64,000 nucleotides of DNA, taken from positions 43,235-107,234 of the forward strand of contig JBEKHB010000003.1 in NCBI GenBank assembly GCA_050012495.1. The letters run 5' to 3'. Numbering within the stretch: position 1 is the stretch's first letter; each line of letters begins with the position of its first letter. Positions 53,507 through 62,296 of the stretch are shown piece by piece. A model generated the notes under the pieces. That model searched no databases. It was not told where the DNA came from and was given only the letters and a program-made list of their open reading frames with translations. This DNA comes from BOG-1155 sp050012495. Its GTDB lineage: Bacteria > Desulfobacterota > Syntrophorhabdia > Syntrophorhabdales > WCHB1-27. The translations under genes were made by a program, and so were the position numbers.

Positions 53507-53787
53507 CCTCCAAACTCACCTTACGCATGGACAAAATCCTGGTAGCAAAGGCCAAGCATGAAGCCAAGCGCCGGGGCAAGTCGGTCTCCGGAATGGTAGC
53601 CGACTACTTCGCGGCCATGGGGGAAAAGGCACATTCAGCCGATACGCTGCCCCCCGTTACCGCAGGGGAAATCGTCGCCAGACCAATCACAGACGAGTAC
53701 ATTGAAGGGATGGCCCGGATGACGGGCACGAGAGGGAACCTGCTCAGAGCCCTTAAAGAAGAGAAGGCAAAGGAGCGGTTGTTGTGA
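53503..53787 (+). CDS. DUF6364-type / ribbon-helix-helix antitoxin
   Basis: A 94-residue protein from GTG 53503: SKLTLRMDKILVAKAKHEAK, RRGKSVSGMVADYFAAMGEK form a ribbon-helix-helix DNA-binding fold, with a tail ending ARMTGTRGNLLRALKEEKAK. Homologues usually precede a PIN-domain toxin; here none follows, so it is an orphan or the toxin was lost. It is translationally coupled to the Phd/YefM remnant. Confidence 0.68.
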   Translation: MTSKLTLRMDKILVAKAKHEAKRRGKSVSGMVADYFAAMGEKAHSADTLPPVTAGEIVARPITDEYIEGMARMTGTRGNLLRALKEEKAKERLL

Positions 53788-53898
53788 TATATTACTTTAA
53801 CTACTATGATGTAAGATCACAATATTATACGATAATTACTTAATTACTCACCCCGCACGCTGCCCCCTTTATACCTTCTCTTTCTCTTTTCTACGGAA

Positions 53899-54057
53899 GC
53901 TCACAAGGCTCGGCAGCTTACTCTCCGGGAAGCCGCCGACCTGCTCGATCTGACGCTCGTTGAGACCATCGACCTCTTCGGTGAAATGGGGATAAAAGGG
54001 AATACAAGAGCCAAAGATGTTGTGGATGGGCTAAAGGTGGGTTCGACTAAGGGTTAA
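53899..54057 (+). pseudogene. UPF0175-like antitoxin fragment
   Basis: The frame reads AHKARQLTLREAADLLDLTL, VETIDLFGEMGIKGN and ends at TAA 54055-54057. It resembles the C-terminal helix-turn-helix part of UPF0175-type antitoxins. No start codon or N-terminus is visible; the AT-rich sequence before it (53790-53870) is unrelated. It is one of three antitoxin remains in 0.8 kb. Confidence 0.4.
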
Positions 54058-54065
54058 GAAGGCAG

Positions 54066-54235
54066 CTATCACGAGGCCGGACGCCTTTCGCGCCTAATGC
54101 GGGCGACTCGGGGCCGCACGGTCCTCGACGTACGACCACAGTACGCCTCCGGGCGGCGGTCCCGCGTCTACGCATTAATCATCGAAACTCGCCTCGGCCG
54201 AATAATTGCCCGCTTCTGGCATGTGCTTCGAAATT
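54066..54235 (+). repeat. 170-bp dispersed direct repeat, copy B
   Basis: Counterpart of 52763-52933. The best conserved blocks are CGCCTTTCGCGCCTAATGCG near 54082 and the block ending CATCGAAACTCGCCTCGGCC near 54199. Confidence 0.75.
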
Positions 54236-54731
54236 CAACGCTGAACCGCAACAGGTCCGAAGCCGTGAAAATATCCCATTTCAGTCGTCACCAAGCCTGC
54301 CCCGGAATGTTTGAATCCGGAGGTGAAGACCGGGGTACCCTCTGGGTCGTGCGGAATCCAGCCTACTCCGTCATTCCGGACCTGATCCGGAATCCAGTCT
54401 TCTTCATTCTGGATATCCCATCGGCGCGGCATTACTGCCCGACTTCACTCTACCGGCGTTCGCCGGAATAAGCCTGCCTCGGCAGGTTCTAACCCGGGGG
54501 AAACGACACGGGGCCGATTTGTTCACAACTTTTCACTGGGTACTCATGCGCAAATAGAAGCTGAAAGAGACGCGCTTTTCGCTGCCGGCCATGCGGCCTC
54601 CGATGACACAAAAAATTTACTTGTCAATTTCTGCCTGTATGGTAAGATCACCTTAAGGGCTTCCCGATAGGGCCTGCACCACTTGAGACTTAGCGGCCTC
54701 CGCCGCATTCTACGCCTTAAGACAGGCACAG
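54236..54731. other. About 500 bp of intergenic, repeat-bearing sequence before cas
   Basis: No gene is supported. It contains a REP-like palindrome at 54370-54397 (GTCATTCCGG...CCGGAATCCAG) related in layout to 3063-3089, and a CCGGCGTTCGCCGG palindrome near 54458. The composition becomes less GC-rich toward the cas genes. Confidence 0.45.
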
Positions 54732-54866
54732 ATGGAAGAAAAGTACTACGCGCATAGTCTTTTAAATGAACCAGCAGAAAAGTGGCAGGGCGCTCTTGTA
54801 GCGTGCGACGACTTTCGGGAATCTATGATGGTTATGCAGAGCGAGAGAAGCATAAGAAGGAGGTGA
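54732..54866 (+). pseudogene. Cas3 HD-domain N-terminal fragment
   Basis: A 44-codon frame begins MEEKYYAHSLLNEPAEKWQ and then turns into unrelated residues (GALVACDDFRESMMVMQSER) before a stop. YYAHS...W(Q/E) is the signature start of the Cas3 HD nuclease of type I-C and related systems, where the next residues should be PLxxHL. It sits directly ahead of cas5, the position of cas3 in the standard I-C operon. It is best read as the stump of a deleted cas3. Confidence 0.5.
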
Positions 54867-54873
54867 GTATCAT

Positions 54874-55557
54874 ATGAATGAGTATGAAATAGCCCTTGAG
54901 GTGGCTGGTCCAGCTGCGATGTTTACGAGACCGGATACGGGGTCAACACCTATTTCGTATCCCGTTCCCACGTCGTCAACCGCTAAGGGCATATTTGATG
55001 CCGTGTTACGGAGACCGCATATTTATGTAAAACCGACGCGCGTTGAGATTTGTAGCCCCATTCGTTACGAGCGGTACGTGACAAACTACGGCGGACCACT
55101 TCGCAAGCTGAAAGACATCAAGGAAAAGAATAGCTACCAGCTTATAGCTACCATTCTAGTGGATGTGTGCTATCGCATCTACGGCGAGGTGAAGATGAAG
55201 CAAATGAGCAACCGCAGCAAAGCGGTACCGCAAATGCGCCGTCGCCGTGGGCAAGACTGGCGGCCACGATTCAAGGAGTTGTTTGATGAAAGACTATCGC
55301 GAGGCCTGACTTTCTACACACCATGCCTCGGCTGGAAGGAGTTTGCGGCAAGCTATATTGGCCCCTTTAGAGACCGAGACAATTTCGGTCAGCGGATCGG
55401 GCCGGTCACAACAGGCGAAATCCACATCCCCGCTATGCTGGTCTCAATGTGGGATCATCAGCAGTACAAGCCATCATTCGGTGCCAGATGGATCGTCGAT
55501 GGTGTAATGTTCTTCGACCAGGAGCGACCGCCGAAGGAGGTGCGTGATGCTGAGTGA
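54874..55557 (+). CDS. cas5c: Cas5 (type I-C-like, Cas5d)
   Basis: A 227-residue RAMP protein: LEVAGPAAMFTRPDTGSTPI, SYPVPTSSTAKGIFDAVLRR, VEICSPIRYERYVTNYGG and a C-terminal HIPAMLVSMWDHQQYKPS. In type I-C, Cas5d both binds the crRNA 5' handle and cleaves pre-crRNA, since Cas6 is absent; none is found here. It differs from standard Cas5d in the SYPVPTSSTAKGIF stretch. GGAGG lies 10 bases before ATG 54874; the gene overlaps cas8c. Confidence 0.88.
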   Translation: MNEYEIALEVAGPAAMFTRPDTGSTPISYPVPTSSTAKGIFDAVLRRPHIYVKPTRVEICSPIRYERYVTNYGGPLRKLKDIKEKNSYQLIATILVDVCYRIYGEVKMKQMSNRSKAVPQMRRRRGQDWRPRFKELFDERLSRGLTFYTPCLGWKEFAASYIGPFRDRDNFGQRIGPVTTGEIHIPAMLVSMWDHQQYKPSFGARWIVDGVMFFDQERPPKEVRDAE

Positions 55558-57739
55558 AGGGTATGATGTATTACGTAGCCTCAATGAGGCTGGATTTAAC
55601 GTACCGACCAAGACTGACCCTGATGTGAAGACACCGGGAAAGAATCCCGGATACCGACTTGGTCTCGGTGTTGACGGGCTTCCGCAGGTTGTGGAAGAAG
55701 TCAGTGGTGAGTCGATGGGAAAATTGTGGTATCACCGAAAAGGCAAACAGAATGCTTTCCCAGTTGTGAGGATACAGCATGCCCTTCTGGCAGTCCCGAT
55801 CACGGACCCACTAAGAAAGCAACTCGATGGCCTGAAAAGGAGTGAACAAGCCCGCAGGCTGAAACTACTCCGTGAAGCAGTCGATAACCGGAAGCTTCAA
55901 CTTCAGAAAAATGACAAGCAAACCTGGGAGCGCTTACGAAGGAAGGCGCATGACTGGCTAAGTATCTTTTCGGAGAATGATGATAAACGTTATCTTGCCC
56001 TACCTTTAATGTTGCGTCGGTTCTCGGCGAAGGTAGTATCACCAGAGGACCTTCTTCGTGGTCTGTGTCAGTTGATCGTTCAGCGTCTGGAGCAGGGTCA
56101 CCTACAAGACCCTTCACTCGCCCAGAGACTCCTCGTAGGGACATTCGATACCAAAGAGACGGGGAGAGCACCGAGGGCAGAAGTCCCCGTAGTTTTTGAC
56201 GTCGCTGAACCTGACTATCCGATTCTCGTAGGCGATCCAAAGATGGGTTCATATGTGGGTCATCGGCTTCGCTCCTATCAGAGCAGAGACCCTGACGGCA
56301 TCTGCGCTTTGCAGGGGGTATCCTCTCCCCTCTTGAAAAGAAGATTTCCTGAACCAAGCCTTGGCTCGCTCGGCGAGACAAAGCTTTTTTCAAAGAACAA
56401 GGACACACCGTGCGAATTTCGGTACCTGAAAACACGGGAAGAATGGGAAGATGCATCAAAATCTTTTCCTGTTGATGAAAGGATAGCGGCCGATATCGCC
56501 TCGGCCCTATGCACTGTCACAGAGGCGCGGCTCAAGGGTAAAACGTGGCGTATGGTTGCTAACGGCAAATGGGAGGGCACCGGTCGAAACAAGAAAGAAA
56601 AAAAGGACCTTCTACTTCTTTACTGTGAGGGACAACCGGTCATTAGCAATGAGGCTGCGGATACATTCGGATGCGATGAGGGAGAGAAACGTGCTCAATT
56701 CGTGAACGATTCAAAAGGGCTTTGCCGGGCATTGGATGGCATAATCAAACATCACCCACAGTCGAAACTACATCTTTTGCTCATAGGCAAGGCCGACAAA
56801 GAGAAAAAACAGATTCTTATGCACATGACACCGACGCCCCGAGAAGTTTTGGATGCTGCCGAGCGTTGGGAACAAGGGGTTCGAGACAATCTACCGACGG
56901 TCACTGTTCCTCTGCCACCTGACAAAAAGGGTGATAAGGTGGTCCAGGGCCAGCCTGTCCCTCCGTATCCCGATCGCGTTGTGCGCCTTCTCTCATCGCA
57001 ATGGGTCCGTGGCGGCTCAGAAGACCTGAAGCTTCGAGGACCGGCACTCCGGCAGGTCTTTGAAGTAATGCTACGTACCCCAGGAAAATGGGAGCAAACC
57101 GCCAATGAACTCCTTAGCCTCACGATTCAACGAGTTGGGCCGCTACTTCTTGGCGTTGCTGCTGGCTTGCATTCAGGAGAAAAGGAACAGATAGAGGCAT
57201 TCAAACCGTCTGCGCGGGATGCAGCGCTTCGCGCGGTCGCAGTGCTTGGAATCCTATTGGATGCCTCAGAATCCAGAAAGGAGACATATATGAAAGATGC
57301 ACCCTACCAGATCGGGCAAGTTCTATCGCTAGCCGACACATTGCACAAAGATTATTGCGTTGTGGTCCGCAAAGGTGAGGTCCCTAATACCCTTGTCGGT
57401 ACTTCACTAATGCGCCGTGCACTGGACAATCCTGTCGGTGCGCTGGCAGACCTGAGCGAACGCATGATAGAGTATATAAGATGGGTGAAGACGGCCAGTC
57501 CCCCACCTCCTCCAAGCGTAAGTCTGGGTGAAGATGATCAAAAGAAGCAGCGCCATACCCGGCGAGCCTACTATGAGGCCCGGGATACCATGGAGATTTA
57601 CAAGCCTCTCGCGGAGAAGCTTAGCGATTGCACACTGCCCACGGAATGTAATGATGTAATGAAAGCTCAACTTCTTCTTGGCTTTCTATCAACGCCACCG
57701 GAAAAACAAACCGAAGAAAGAAAGGAGGAAATCTTATGA
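55547..57739 (+). CDS. cas8c: Cas8c-like large Cascade subunit (divergent Csd1)
   Basis: A 730-residue protein beginning MLSEGYDVLRSLNEAGF. The position between cas5 and cas7, the size, and a C-terminal helical block (APYQIGQVLSLADTLHKDYC, LMRRALDNPVGALADLSERM) corresponding to the small-subunit part of Csd1 identify it. Overall similarity to classical Csd1 is low, and the usual YFGSASATP segment is not visible. It should recognise the PAM and hold the Cascade target. ATG 55547 has GGAGG six bases ahead; the end overlaps cas7. Confidence 0.78.
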   Translation: MLSEGYDVLRSLNEAGFNVPTKTDPDVKTPGKNPGYRLGLGVDGLPQVVEEVSGESMGKLWYHRKGKQNAFPVVRIQHALLAVPITDPLRKQLDGLKRSEQARRLKLLREAVDNRKLQLQKNDKQTWERLRRKAHDWLSIFSENDDKRYLALPLMLRRFSAKVVSPEDLLRGLCQLIVQRLEQGHLQDPSLAQRLLVGTFDTKETGRAPRAEVPVVFDVAEPDYPILVGDPKMGSYVGHRLRSYQSRDPDGICALQGVSSPLLKRRFPEPSLGSLGETKLFSKNKDTPCEFRYLKTREEWEDASKSFPVDERIAADIASALCTVTEARLKGKTWRMVANGKWEGTGRNKKEKKDLLLLYCEGQPVISNEAADTFGCDEGEKRAQFVNDSKGLCRALDGIIKHHPQSKLHLLLIGKADKEKKQILMHMTPTPREVLDAAERWEQGVRDNLPTVTVPLPPDKKGDKVVQGQPVPPYPDRVVRLLSSQWVRGGSEDLKLRGPALRQVFEVMLRTPGKWEQTANELLSLTIQRVGPLLLGVAAGLHSGEKEQIEAFKPSARDAALRAVAVLGILLDASESRKETYMKDAPYQIGQVLSLADTLHKDYCVVVRKGEVPNTLVGTSLMRRALDNPVGALADLSERMIEYIRWVKTASPPPPPSVSLGEDDQKKQRHTRRAYYEARDTMEIYKPLAEKLSDCTLPTECNDVMKAQLLLGFLSTPPEKQTEERKEEIL

Positions 57740-58797
57740 GTCCGACAGAAAAGCGAAGCGCGATCCCTACCCCTATCCCGAGAGCGACCGGGTTGCTAAT
57801 TATCGCTGCGGAGAATGTGAATCCCAACGGAGATCCAGATCGGGAAAGTGATCCTCGTCAACGCAACCACGACAATCGCGGTTACATATCGGGTGTATCT
57901 TTCAAGAGAAAACTTCGAGATTTGGTTGAGGAGAAAGAAGGCCAGGTGTGGCAAACGTTACAGAGCCAACTCAATCTAGCAGCGAACGAGTGCTGCATCC
58001 TTGAATCCAGAAAAAGGGGCTTTGAAGAGGTTAATGAGGCGTCGGAGGCATGGCGTAAAGTGCTTGATTTGATTGGCAAGGATGACAAAGGACAAGCAGT
58101 AAAGAACAAATACTGGGACGCACGTGTCTTTGGGGCAACCTTTCTGGAAAAGGGAGAGGACGCCCCTGCGGCCGAAGGCCGAAACACAGCGAGCGACCGC
58201 AAGTTCATACGAACAGGTGTTGCCCATTTTGGGATCGGCGTCTCTGTTGCTCCAGTCCGAATTTATCGAGACACCAACACGAAAAAGGCTTCGGCCCAAG
58301 AGTCAAAGGATCGTGGAATGGCCCCTTTGGCCTGTCGGTACGTAGAACATGGTGTCTATTGTATGCCCTTTTTCGTGAACCCAACTGCGGCTATCCAAAG
58401 TGGTTGCACTGCCAAGGACATTGCTCTTCTCTTGAGCCTCATCAAGCCAGCTTATGCCAATACCAGATCGGTCGCCAGGAGCCACGGAATCATAGAAGTA
58501 CTGCATGCTTGGTACGCCGAACATAATGACGCGTTAGGCTCCTTTTCTGAGTTTGAGTTCATCGAGAAACTCACTCCGAGGCGCAGTGGCTCCGATCATC
58601 AGAAGCCATCTGTAAGCGGTGTTCCGCTTTCAGACCAATATACTATCCCTAATAAACAGACATGGAACGCTGACAGCAAGTTCAGTGGAGAACTGAAAGC
58701 CGGGCGACTGTACGATCTCTGCCTCGAGCTGCCTGATTGGTGTCAATTATTCAAGAAGAATGGCGGCAATGAAAACAAATCTGCCTCTGGCACATAG
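57736..58797 (+). CDS. cas7c: Cas7 backbone subunit (Csd2-like)
   Basis: A 353-residue RAMP protein with the family opening GLLIIAAENVNPNGDPD and GYISGVSFKRKLRDLVEE, then KYWDARVFGATF and VAHFGIGVSVAPVRIYRDTN. Several copies line the crRNA in the Cascade complex. It overlaps cas8c by four bases (ATGA) and cas3 by 38 bases, so the four interference genes form one translational unit. Confidence 0.88.
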   Translation: MSPTEKRSAIPTPIPRATGLLIIAAENVNPNGDPDRESDPRQRNHDNRGYISGVSFKRKLRDLVEEKEGQVWQTLQSQLNLAANECCILESRKRGFEEVNEASEAWRKVLDLIGKDDKGQAVKNKYWDARVFGATFLEKGEDAPAAEGRNTASDRKFIRTGVAHFGIGVSVAPVRIYRDTNTKKASAQESKDRGMAPLACRYVEHGVYCMPFFVNPTAAIQSGCTAKDIALLLSLIKPAYANTRSVARSHGIIEVLHAWYAEHNDALGSFSEFEFIEKLTPRRSGSDHQKPSVSGVPLSDQYTIPNKQTWNADSKFSGELKAGRLYDLCLELPDWCQLFKKNGGNENKSASGT

Positions 58798-61051
58798 CGC
58801 TCGGAAAGGAGTTGCTACTCAGACCTACGACGAACACGTCACGAACGTCAACCGTGAAGCGGCCTGCAATGCGAGAAACGCTGTTGAGTTCTATAACGGA
58901 GACCCAGGCGGATTCGTTGGATTAGTTGAAATCGCAGCGTTATACCATGATCTCGGCAAGCTTGACAGCGCAAATCAGATGGTCCTTCGAGAGAGTTCAC
59001 GAAACCCATTGCCGATTGCTCACGAAGATGCAGGAGTGGCAGCTCTATGGAAACTAAGCCAGAAAGAATCAGCAGTGCTCGTGGCAGCGCACCATGCTGG
59101 TCTCTTTAACAAGAGTGAAGAAAGTCCACCGAACAAAGAGAGGCTGTTTCGAGACGAGAGACAACCGCCTGTCCTCAGTGGAAGCAGAATCGACAAGCAT
59201 GTGGACGTTCATCTCAACGAGTACTTAACGATGCATGCGCAAGTAGGCCTTGCCGAGGCAAGGGAAACGAGTAATGCGCAGCTCCACCGTAACGGCTTCA
59301 CCCGCCGCATCGCCCTATCCTGTCTGGTGGATGCTGATCATGGGGATACAGCCCGGCACTACGGCAATGAGGCCGCAATATCACTACCGGAGCCACGCTG
59401 GTCGGAGCGGCTTGCAGCACTAGAACGCTACGTAGGCAGTCTGGATGAAGGAAAGGGCGAAGCCGAACGTGCAAGAAACCAGCTTAGAAACCGGATGTTC
59501 GAGGCTTGCAGAGACGCTCCCATTGACCCACGTATCCGTACATGCGATGCACCCGTAGGCAGCGGTAAAACAACGGCAGTAATGGCGCACCTGTTGCGAG
59601 TAGCCATTAACCGAAGACCGGAACTGCGACATATCATTGTCGTGCTCCCTTACACGAATATCATTACGCAGTCTGTCGATGTATATCGCAGGGCCTTGGT
59701 GTTGGAGGGCGAACGCCCTGAAGACGTGGTTGCTGAACATCATCATCGGGCAGACTTTGCGGATGTGGACCTACGGCAGCTTGCCACACTGTGGAAAGCC
59801 CCAATTATTGTCACTACGGCTGTACAATTCTTTGAAACGCTTGGCACTCATCATCCAGCGAGCTTGAGAAAACTGCATGAATTACCCGGTTCGGCTGTAT
59901 TTGTCGATGAAATGCATGCCGCAATACCATCGCACCTTTGGCCTCAAATATGGCGCTGGTTTGAAGCCTGGACAGGCGAATGGGGAGGACATTTGGTGCT
60001 TGCGAGCGGTTCCCTACCACGATTTTGGAAGTTGAACGAATACAAGGATCTGATCTTGACCAAGAACCAAGAAGCGATAGATCGAGTACCCGATCTAGTA
60101 ACAGACGATTCTCTTCGCCAAGACCTAAAGGGGGCCGAGAAACAACGGATTACATATCGAAGACGGCCAGAAGAAGCCGATGCGCTTGATTGTGCAGGCG
60201 TAGTGAGCTTTGTTGAGAGGGAGCAAGGGCCAAGGCTTCTCATCGTGAATACCGTTCAAACGGCTGCTGCAATTGCTCAAGCTATGCGCCGATCCGGACA
60301 TGATGTGTTGCACCTTTCGACTGCACTCGCGCCCGTCCATCGTGATTTGACTATTGACAGAATAAAACGACGCCTCCGAGACAAGATAGATGACTGGACA
60401 CTCGTCGCGACCAGTTGCGTCGAAGCTGGCATGGATTTCTCCTTTCGGACTGGATTCCGAGAACGAGCATCAACGGCAAGCCTCATCCAGATTGGAGGAA
60501 GGATAAGCAGAGGAGCCGAGTACTTTGGTGCAGAGGTTTGGGATTTCCTCCTTCGTGATGATTTGTTTCGCGACAACCCATCCATGACGATTTCACGCCG
60601 TGCGTTGAGCTACTTTAGTGAAGATGAGTTGAGTCAGGGAAACGCTTCTGAATTGGCAACTACCGCCATGCGCAGAGAATGGACTTCGGGTGCGGAGGAA
60701 AAAGCCAAGAGGTTGATAGAACTCGAGGAGAACATGGAATACCCAACTGTCTCCAAGGAGTGTAGGGTCATCGACGCAGACACACGAATTGTGCTGATCG
60801 ACCAATCACTCGCTGATGTGATCCGAAAAGGCAAGAAAGTATCCAAAACTGAGATTATGAGATATAGCGTTCAACTTTGGGCAAACAAAATCGAGAAGCT
60901 TGCCTTGGAGCCAGTGATTCGAGGTGCTGCCAAGTCGTCCGATATGGGCATCTACTCCTGGCCTTACGAATATGACCCTGATTTCCTTGGTTATATGAAG
61001 GGAGTGCTCAAGCTGGAGGAGTTCATTGCTGCCGGTGGAGCTGTCATTTGA
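58760..61051 (+). CDS. cas3: Cas3 HD nuclease-helicase
   Basis: A 763-residue protein with an N-terminal HD nuclease (ALYHDLGKLD, AHEDAG, VAAHHAGL) and a superfamily 2 helicase: Walker A in CDAPVGSGKTTAVMAHLL, VVLPYTNIITQ, DEAH-type VFVDEMHAAIPSH, ATSCVEAGMDFSF and QIGGRISRG. It degrades Cascade-bound DNA. Unusually it lies last in the interference block, after cas7, rather than first. The start may be ATG 58760 or the in-frame ATG 58769. Confidence 0.9.
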   Translation: MAAMKTNLPLAHSARKGVATQTYDEHVTNVNREAACNARNAVEFYNGDPGGFVGLVEIAALYHDLGKLDSANQMVLRESSRNPLPIAHEDAGVAALWKLSQKESAVLVAAHHAGLFNKSEESPPNKERLFRDERQPPVLSGSRIDKHVDVHLNEYLTMHAQVGLAEARETSNAQLHRNGFTRRIALSCLVDADHGDTARHYGNEAAISLPEPRWSERLAALERYVGSLDEGKGEAERARNQLRNRMFEACRDAPIDPRIRTCDAPVGSGKTTAVMAHLLRVAINRRPELRHIIVVLPYTNIITQSVDVYRRALVLEGERPEDVVAEHHHRADFADVDLRQLATLWKAPIIVTTAVQFFETLGTHHPASLRKLHELPGSAVFVDEMHAAIPSHLWPQIWRWFEAWTGEWGGHLVLASGSLPRFWKLNEYKDLILTKNQEAIDRVPDLVTDDSLRQDLKGAEKQRITYRRRPEEADALDCAGVVSFVEREQGPRLLIVNTVQTAAAIAQAMRRSGHDVLHLSTALAPVHRDLTIDRIKRRLRDKIDDWTLVATSCVEAGMDFSFRTGFRERASTASLIQIGGRISRGAEYFGAEVWDFLLRDDLFRDNPSMTISRRALSYFSEDELSQGNASELATTAMRREWTSGAEEKAKRLIELEENMEYPTVSKECRVIDADTRIVLIDQSLADVIRKGKKVSKTEIMRYSVQLWANKIEKLALEPVIRGAAKSSDMGIYSWPYEYDPDFLGYMKGVLKLEEFIAAGGAVI

Positions 61052-61091
61052 TAAGGTTCTTTGTAGCAAATGAGACAGGAGCTGTCGACCC

Positions 61092-61658
61092 ATGACCCCT
61101 GAACCCCTCATCCCTCCCCACGGAGGATATCGCGACCTGAAATCCTATCAGATGGCGGAGATCGTCTTTGACGCCACGATGGCATTCTGTGATCGCTTCA
61201 TCGATCGCCGCTCACGTACCGTTGACCAGATGGTCCAGGCGGCGCGGAGCGGCAAGCAAAACATCGCGGAGGGGAGCGTAGCCTCGGCCACGTCGAGGAA
61301 AACCGAGCTTAAGCTCGTGGGCGTGGCGCGGGCCAGCCTTGAGGAACTGTTGCTGGATTTTCAAGACTTTCTGCGGCAGCGGCAGCTGCCGCTCTGGGCG
61401 AAAGAGCACCCGCAAGCGCGAGAAGTTAGAGCGCTTGCGCATAGGTCCAATAGGTCCTATGCGTCCTATAAGACCTATCTTGAAAAAGAAGCACCTGAGA
61501 TCGCCGCCAACACCGCCATCTGCCTGATCCACCAGGCAAACTATCTCCTCGACCGGCAGTTGCAGCGCCTGGAGACGCAATTCCTGGAAGAGGGCGGCTT
61601 CACGGAAAGGCTCCACCGGATGCGCACGCAGGCGCGCGGACCCTGGAAGAAGCCATGA
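61092..61658 (+). CDS. Four-helix bundle protein with suffix domain
   Basis: A 188-residue protein of the S23/bAvd-like four-helix bundle superfamily: YQMAEIVFDATMAFCDRFID, QMVQAARSGKQNIAEGSVAS, LVGVARASLEELLLDFQDFL. A C-terminal suffix follows: NTAICLIHQANYLLDRQLQR, FLEEGGFTERLHRMRTQARG. Relatives are encoded in 23S rRNA insertions or with diversity-generating retroelements; the function of the suffix form is unknown. It sits inside the CRISPR operon and overlaps cas4 by four bases. A short repetitive stretch of AGGTC(C)TAT-like units (about 61440-61480) encodes its RSNRSYASYKTY linker. Confidence 0.8.
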   Translation: MTPEPLIPPHGGYRDLKSYQMAEIVFDATMAFCDRFIDRRSRTVDQMVQAARSGKQNIAEGSVASATSRKTELKLVGVARASLEELLLDFQDFLRQRQLPLWAKEHPQAREVRALAHRSNRSYASYKTYLEKEAPEIAANTAICLIHQANYLLDRQLQRLETQFLEEGGFTERLHRMRTQARGPWKKP

Positions 61659-62296
61659 GCTATTCCGAAGATGACCTCATTATGATTTCCGCCCTGCAGC
61701 ATTTTGTTTTCTGCCCGCGCCAATGCGCCCTCATTCACATCTAGCAAGTCTGGACCGAGAGCGGCCTTACCGCAGAGGGCAGGATCATGCACGAGAAGGT
61801 TCACGAAGAGCAGCGGGAATCGAGGCGGGCCGTGCGCATCGAATACGGCATCCCGTTGCGCTCCCTGCGGCTCGGGCTGATCGGTAAAGCCGATGTCGTC
61901 GAGTTCCACCGGATCGGAAAGGGCGTCTTGCAGCCCTTTCCTGTTGAGCACAAGCGGGGGAAGCCAAAATCTGATCACTCCGACAAGATCCAGCTTTGCG
62001 CCCAGGCCGTCTGCCTGGAGGAGATGCTGTCGGTTCCCGTACCGGAAGGTGCGTTATTCTACGGCAGGACGCGAAGGCGTCTCGACGTCGCCTTCGAGGA
62101 AGCACTCCGGCGTGAAATGGAGGCGGCGGCGGACAAGGCGCGCCAACTGATCGCTTCAGGCGTGACGCCCCCGCCGGTATATGCAAAGCGGTGCGAGAGT
62201 TGCTCACTTATCGGTGAATGCCTGCCGAAAAAAATGGAGAAGAGTTTGCGGGTGAGACGATACCTTGCGAAAATGACCGAGTCGGGGGCGCCATGA
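61655..62296 (+). pseudogene. cas4: Cas4 exonuclease gene with in-frame amber codon
   Basis: Read through the TAG at 61742-61744 (codon 30), the gene encodes a full-length 213-residue Cas4. FVFCPRQCALIHI-*-QVWTES (first Fe-S Cys) is followed by GRIMHEKVHEE, LIGKADVVEF, the PD-(D/E)xK region PFPVEHKRGKPKSD, QLCAQAVCLEE, and the three C-terminal Cys in AKRCESCSLIGECL. Homologues normally have a Glu codon there, so one G-to-T change explains the stop. Cas4 trims pre-spacers and sets PAM choice. Unless the amber is suppressed, only a 29-residue peptide or an internal start at 61787 lacking the first Cys remains. Confidence 0.85.

Noticed and set aside
61742..61744. Reading the cas4 amber as pyrrolysine
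   Set aside because: The codon replaces a non-catalytic Glu and no Pyl-insertion evidence is in the window; a nonsense mutation is simpler.
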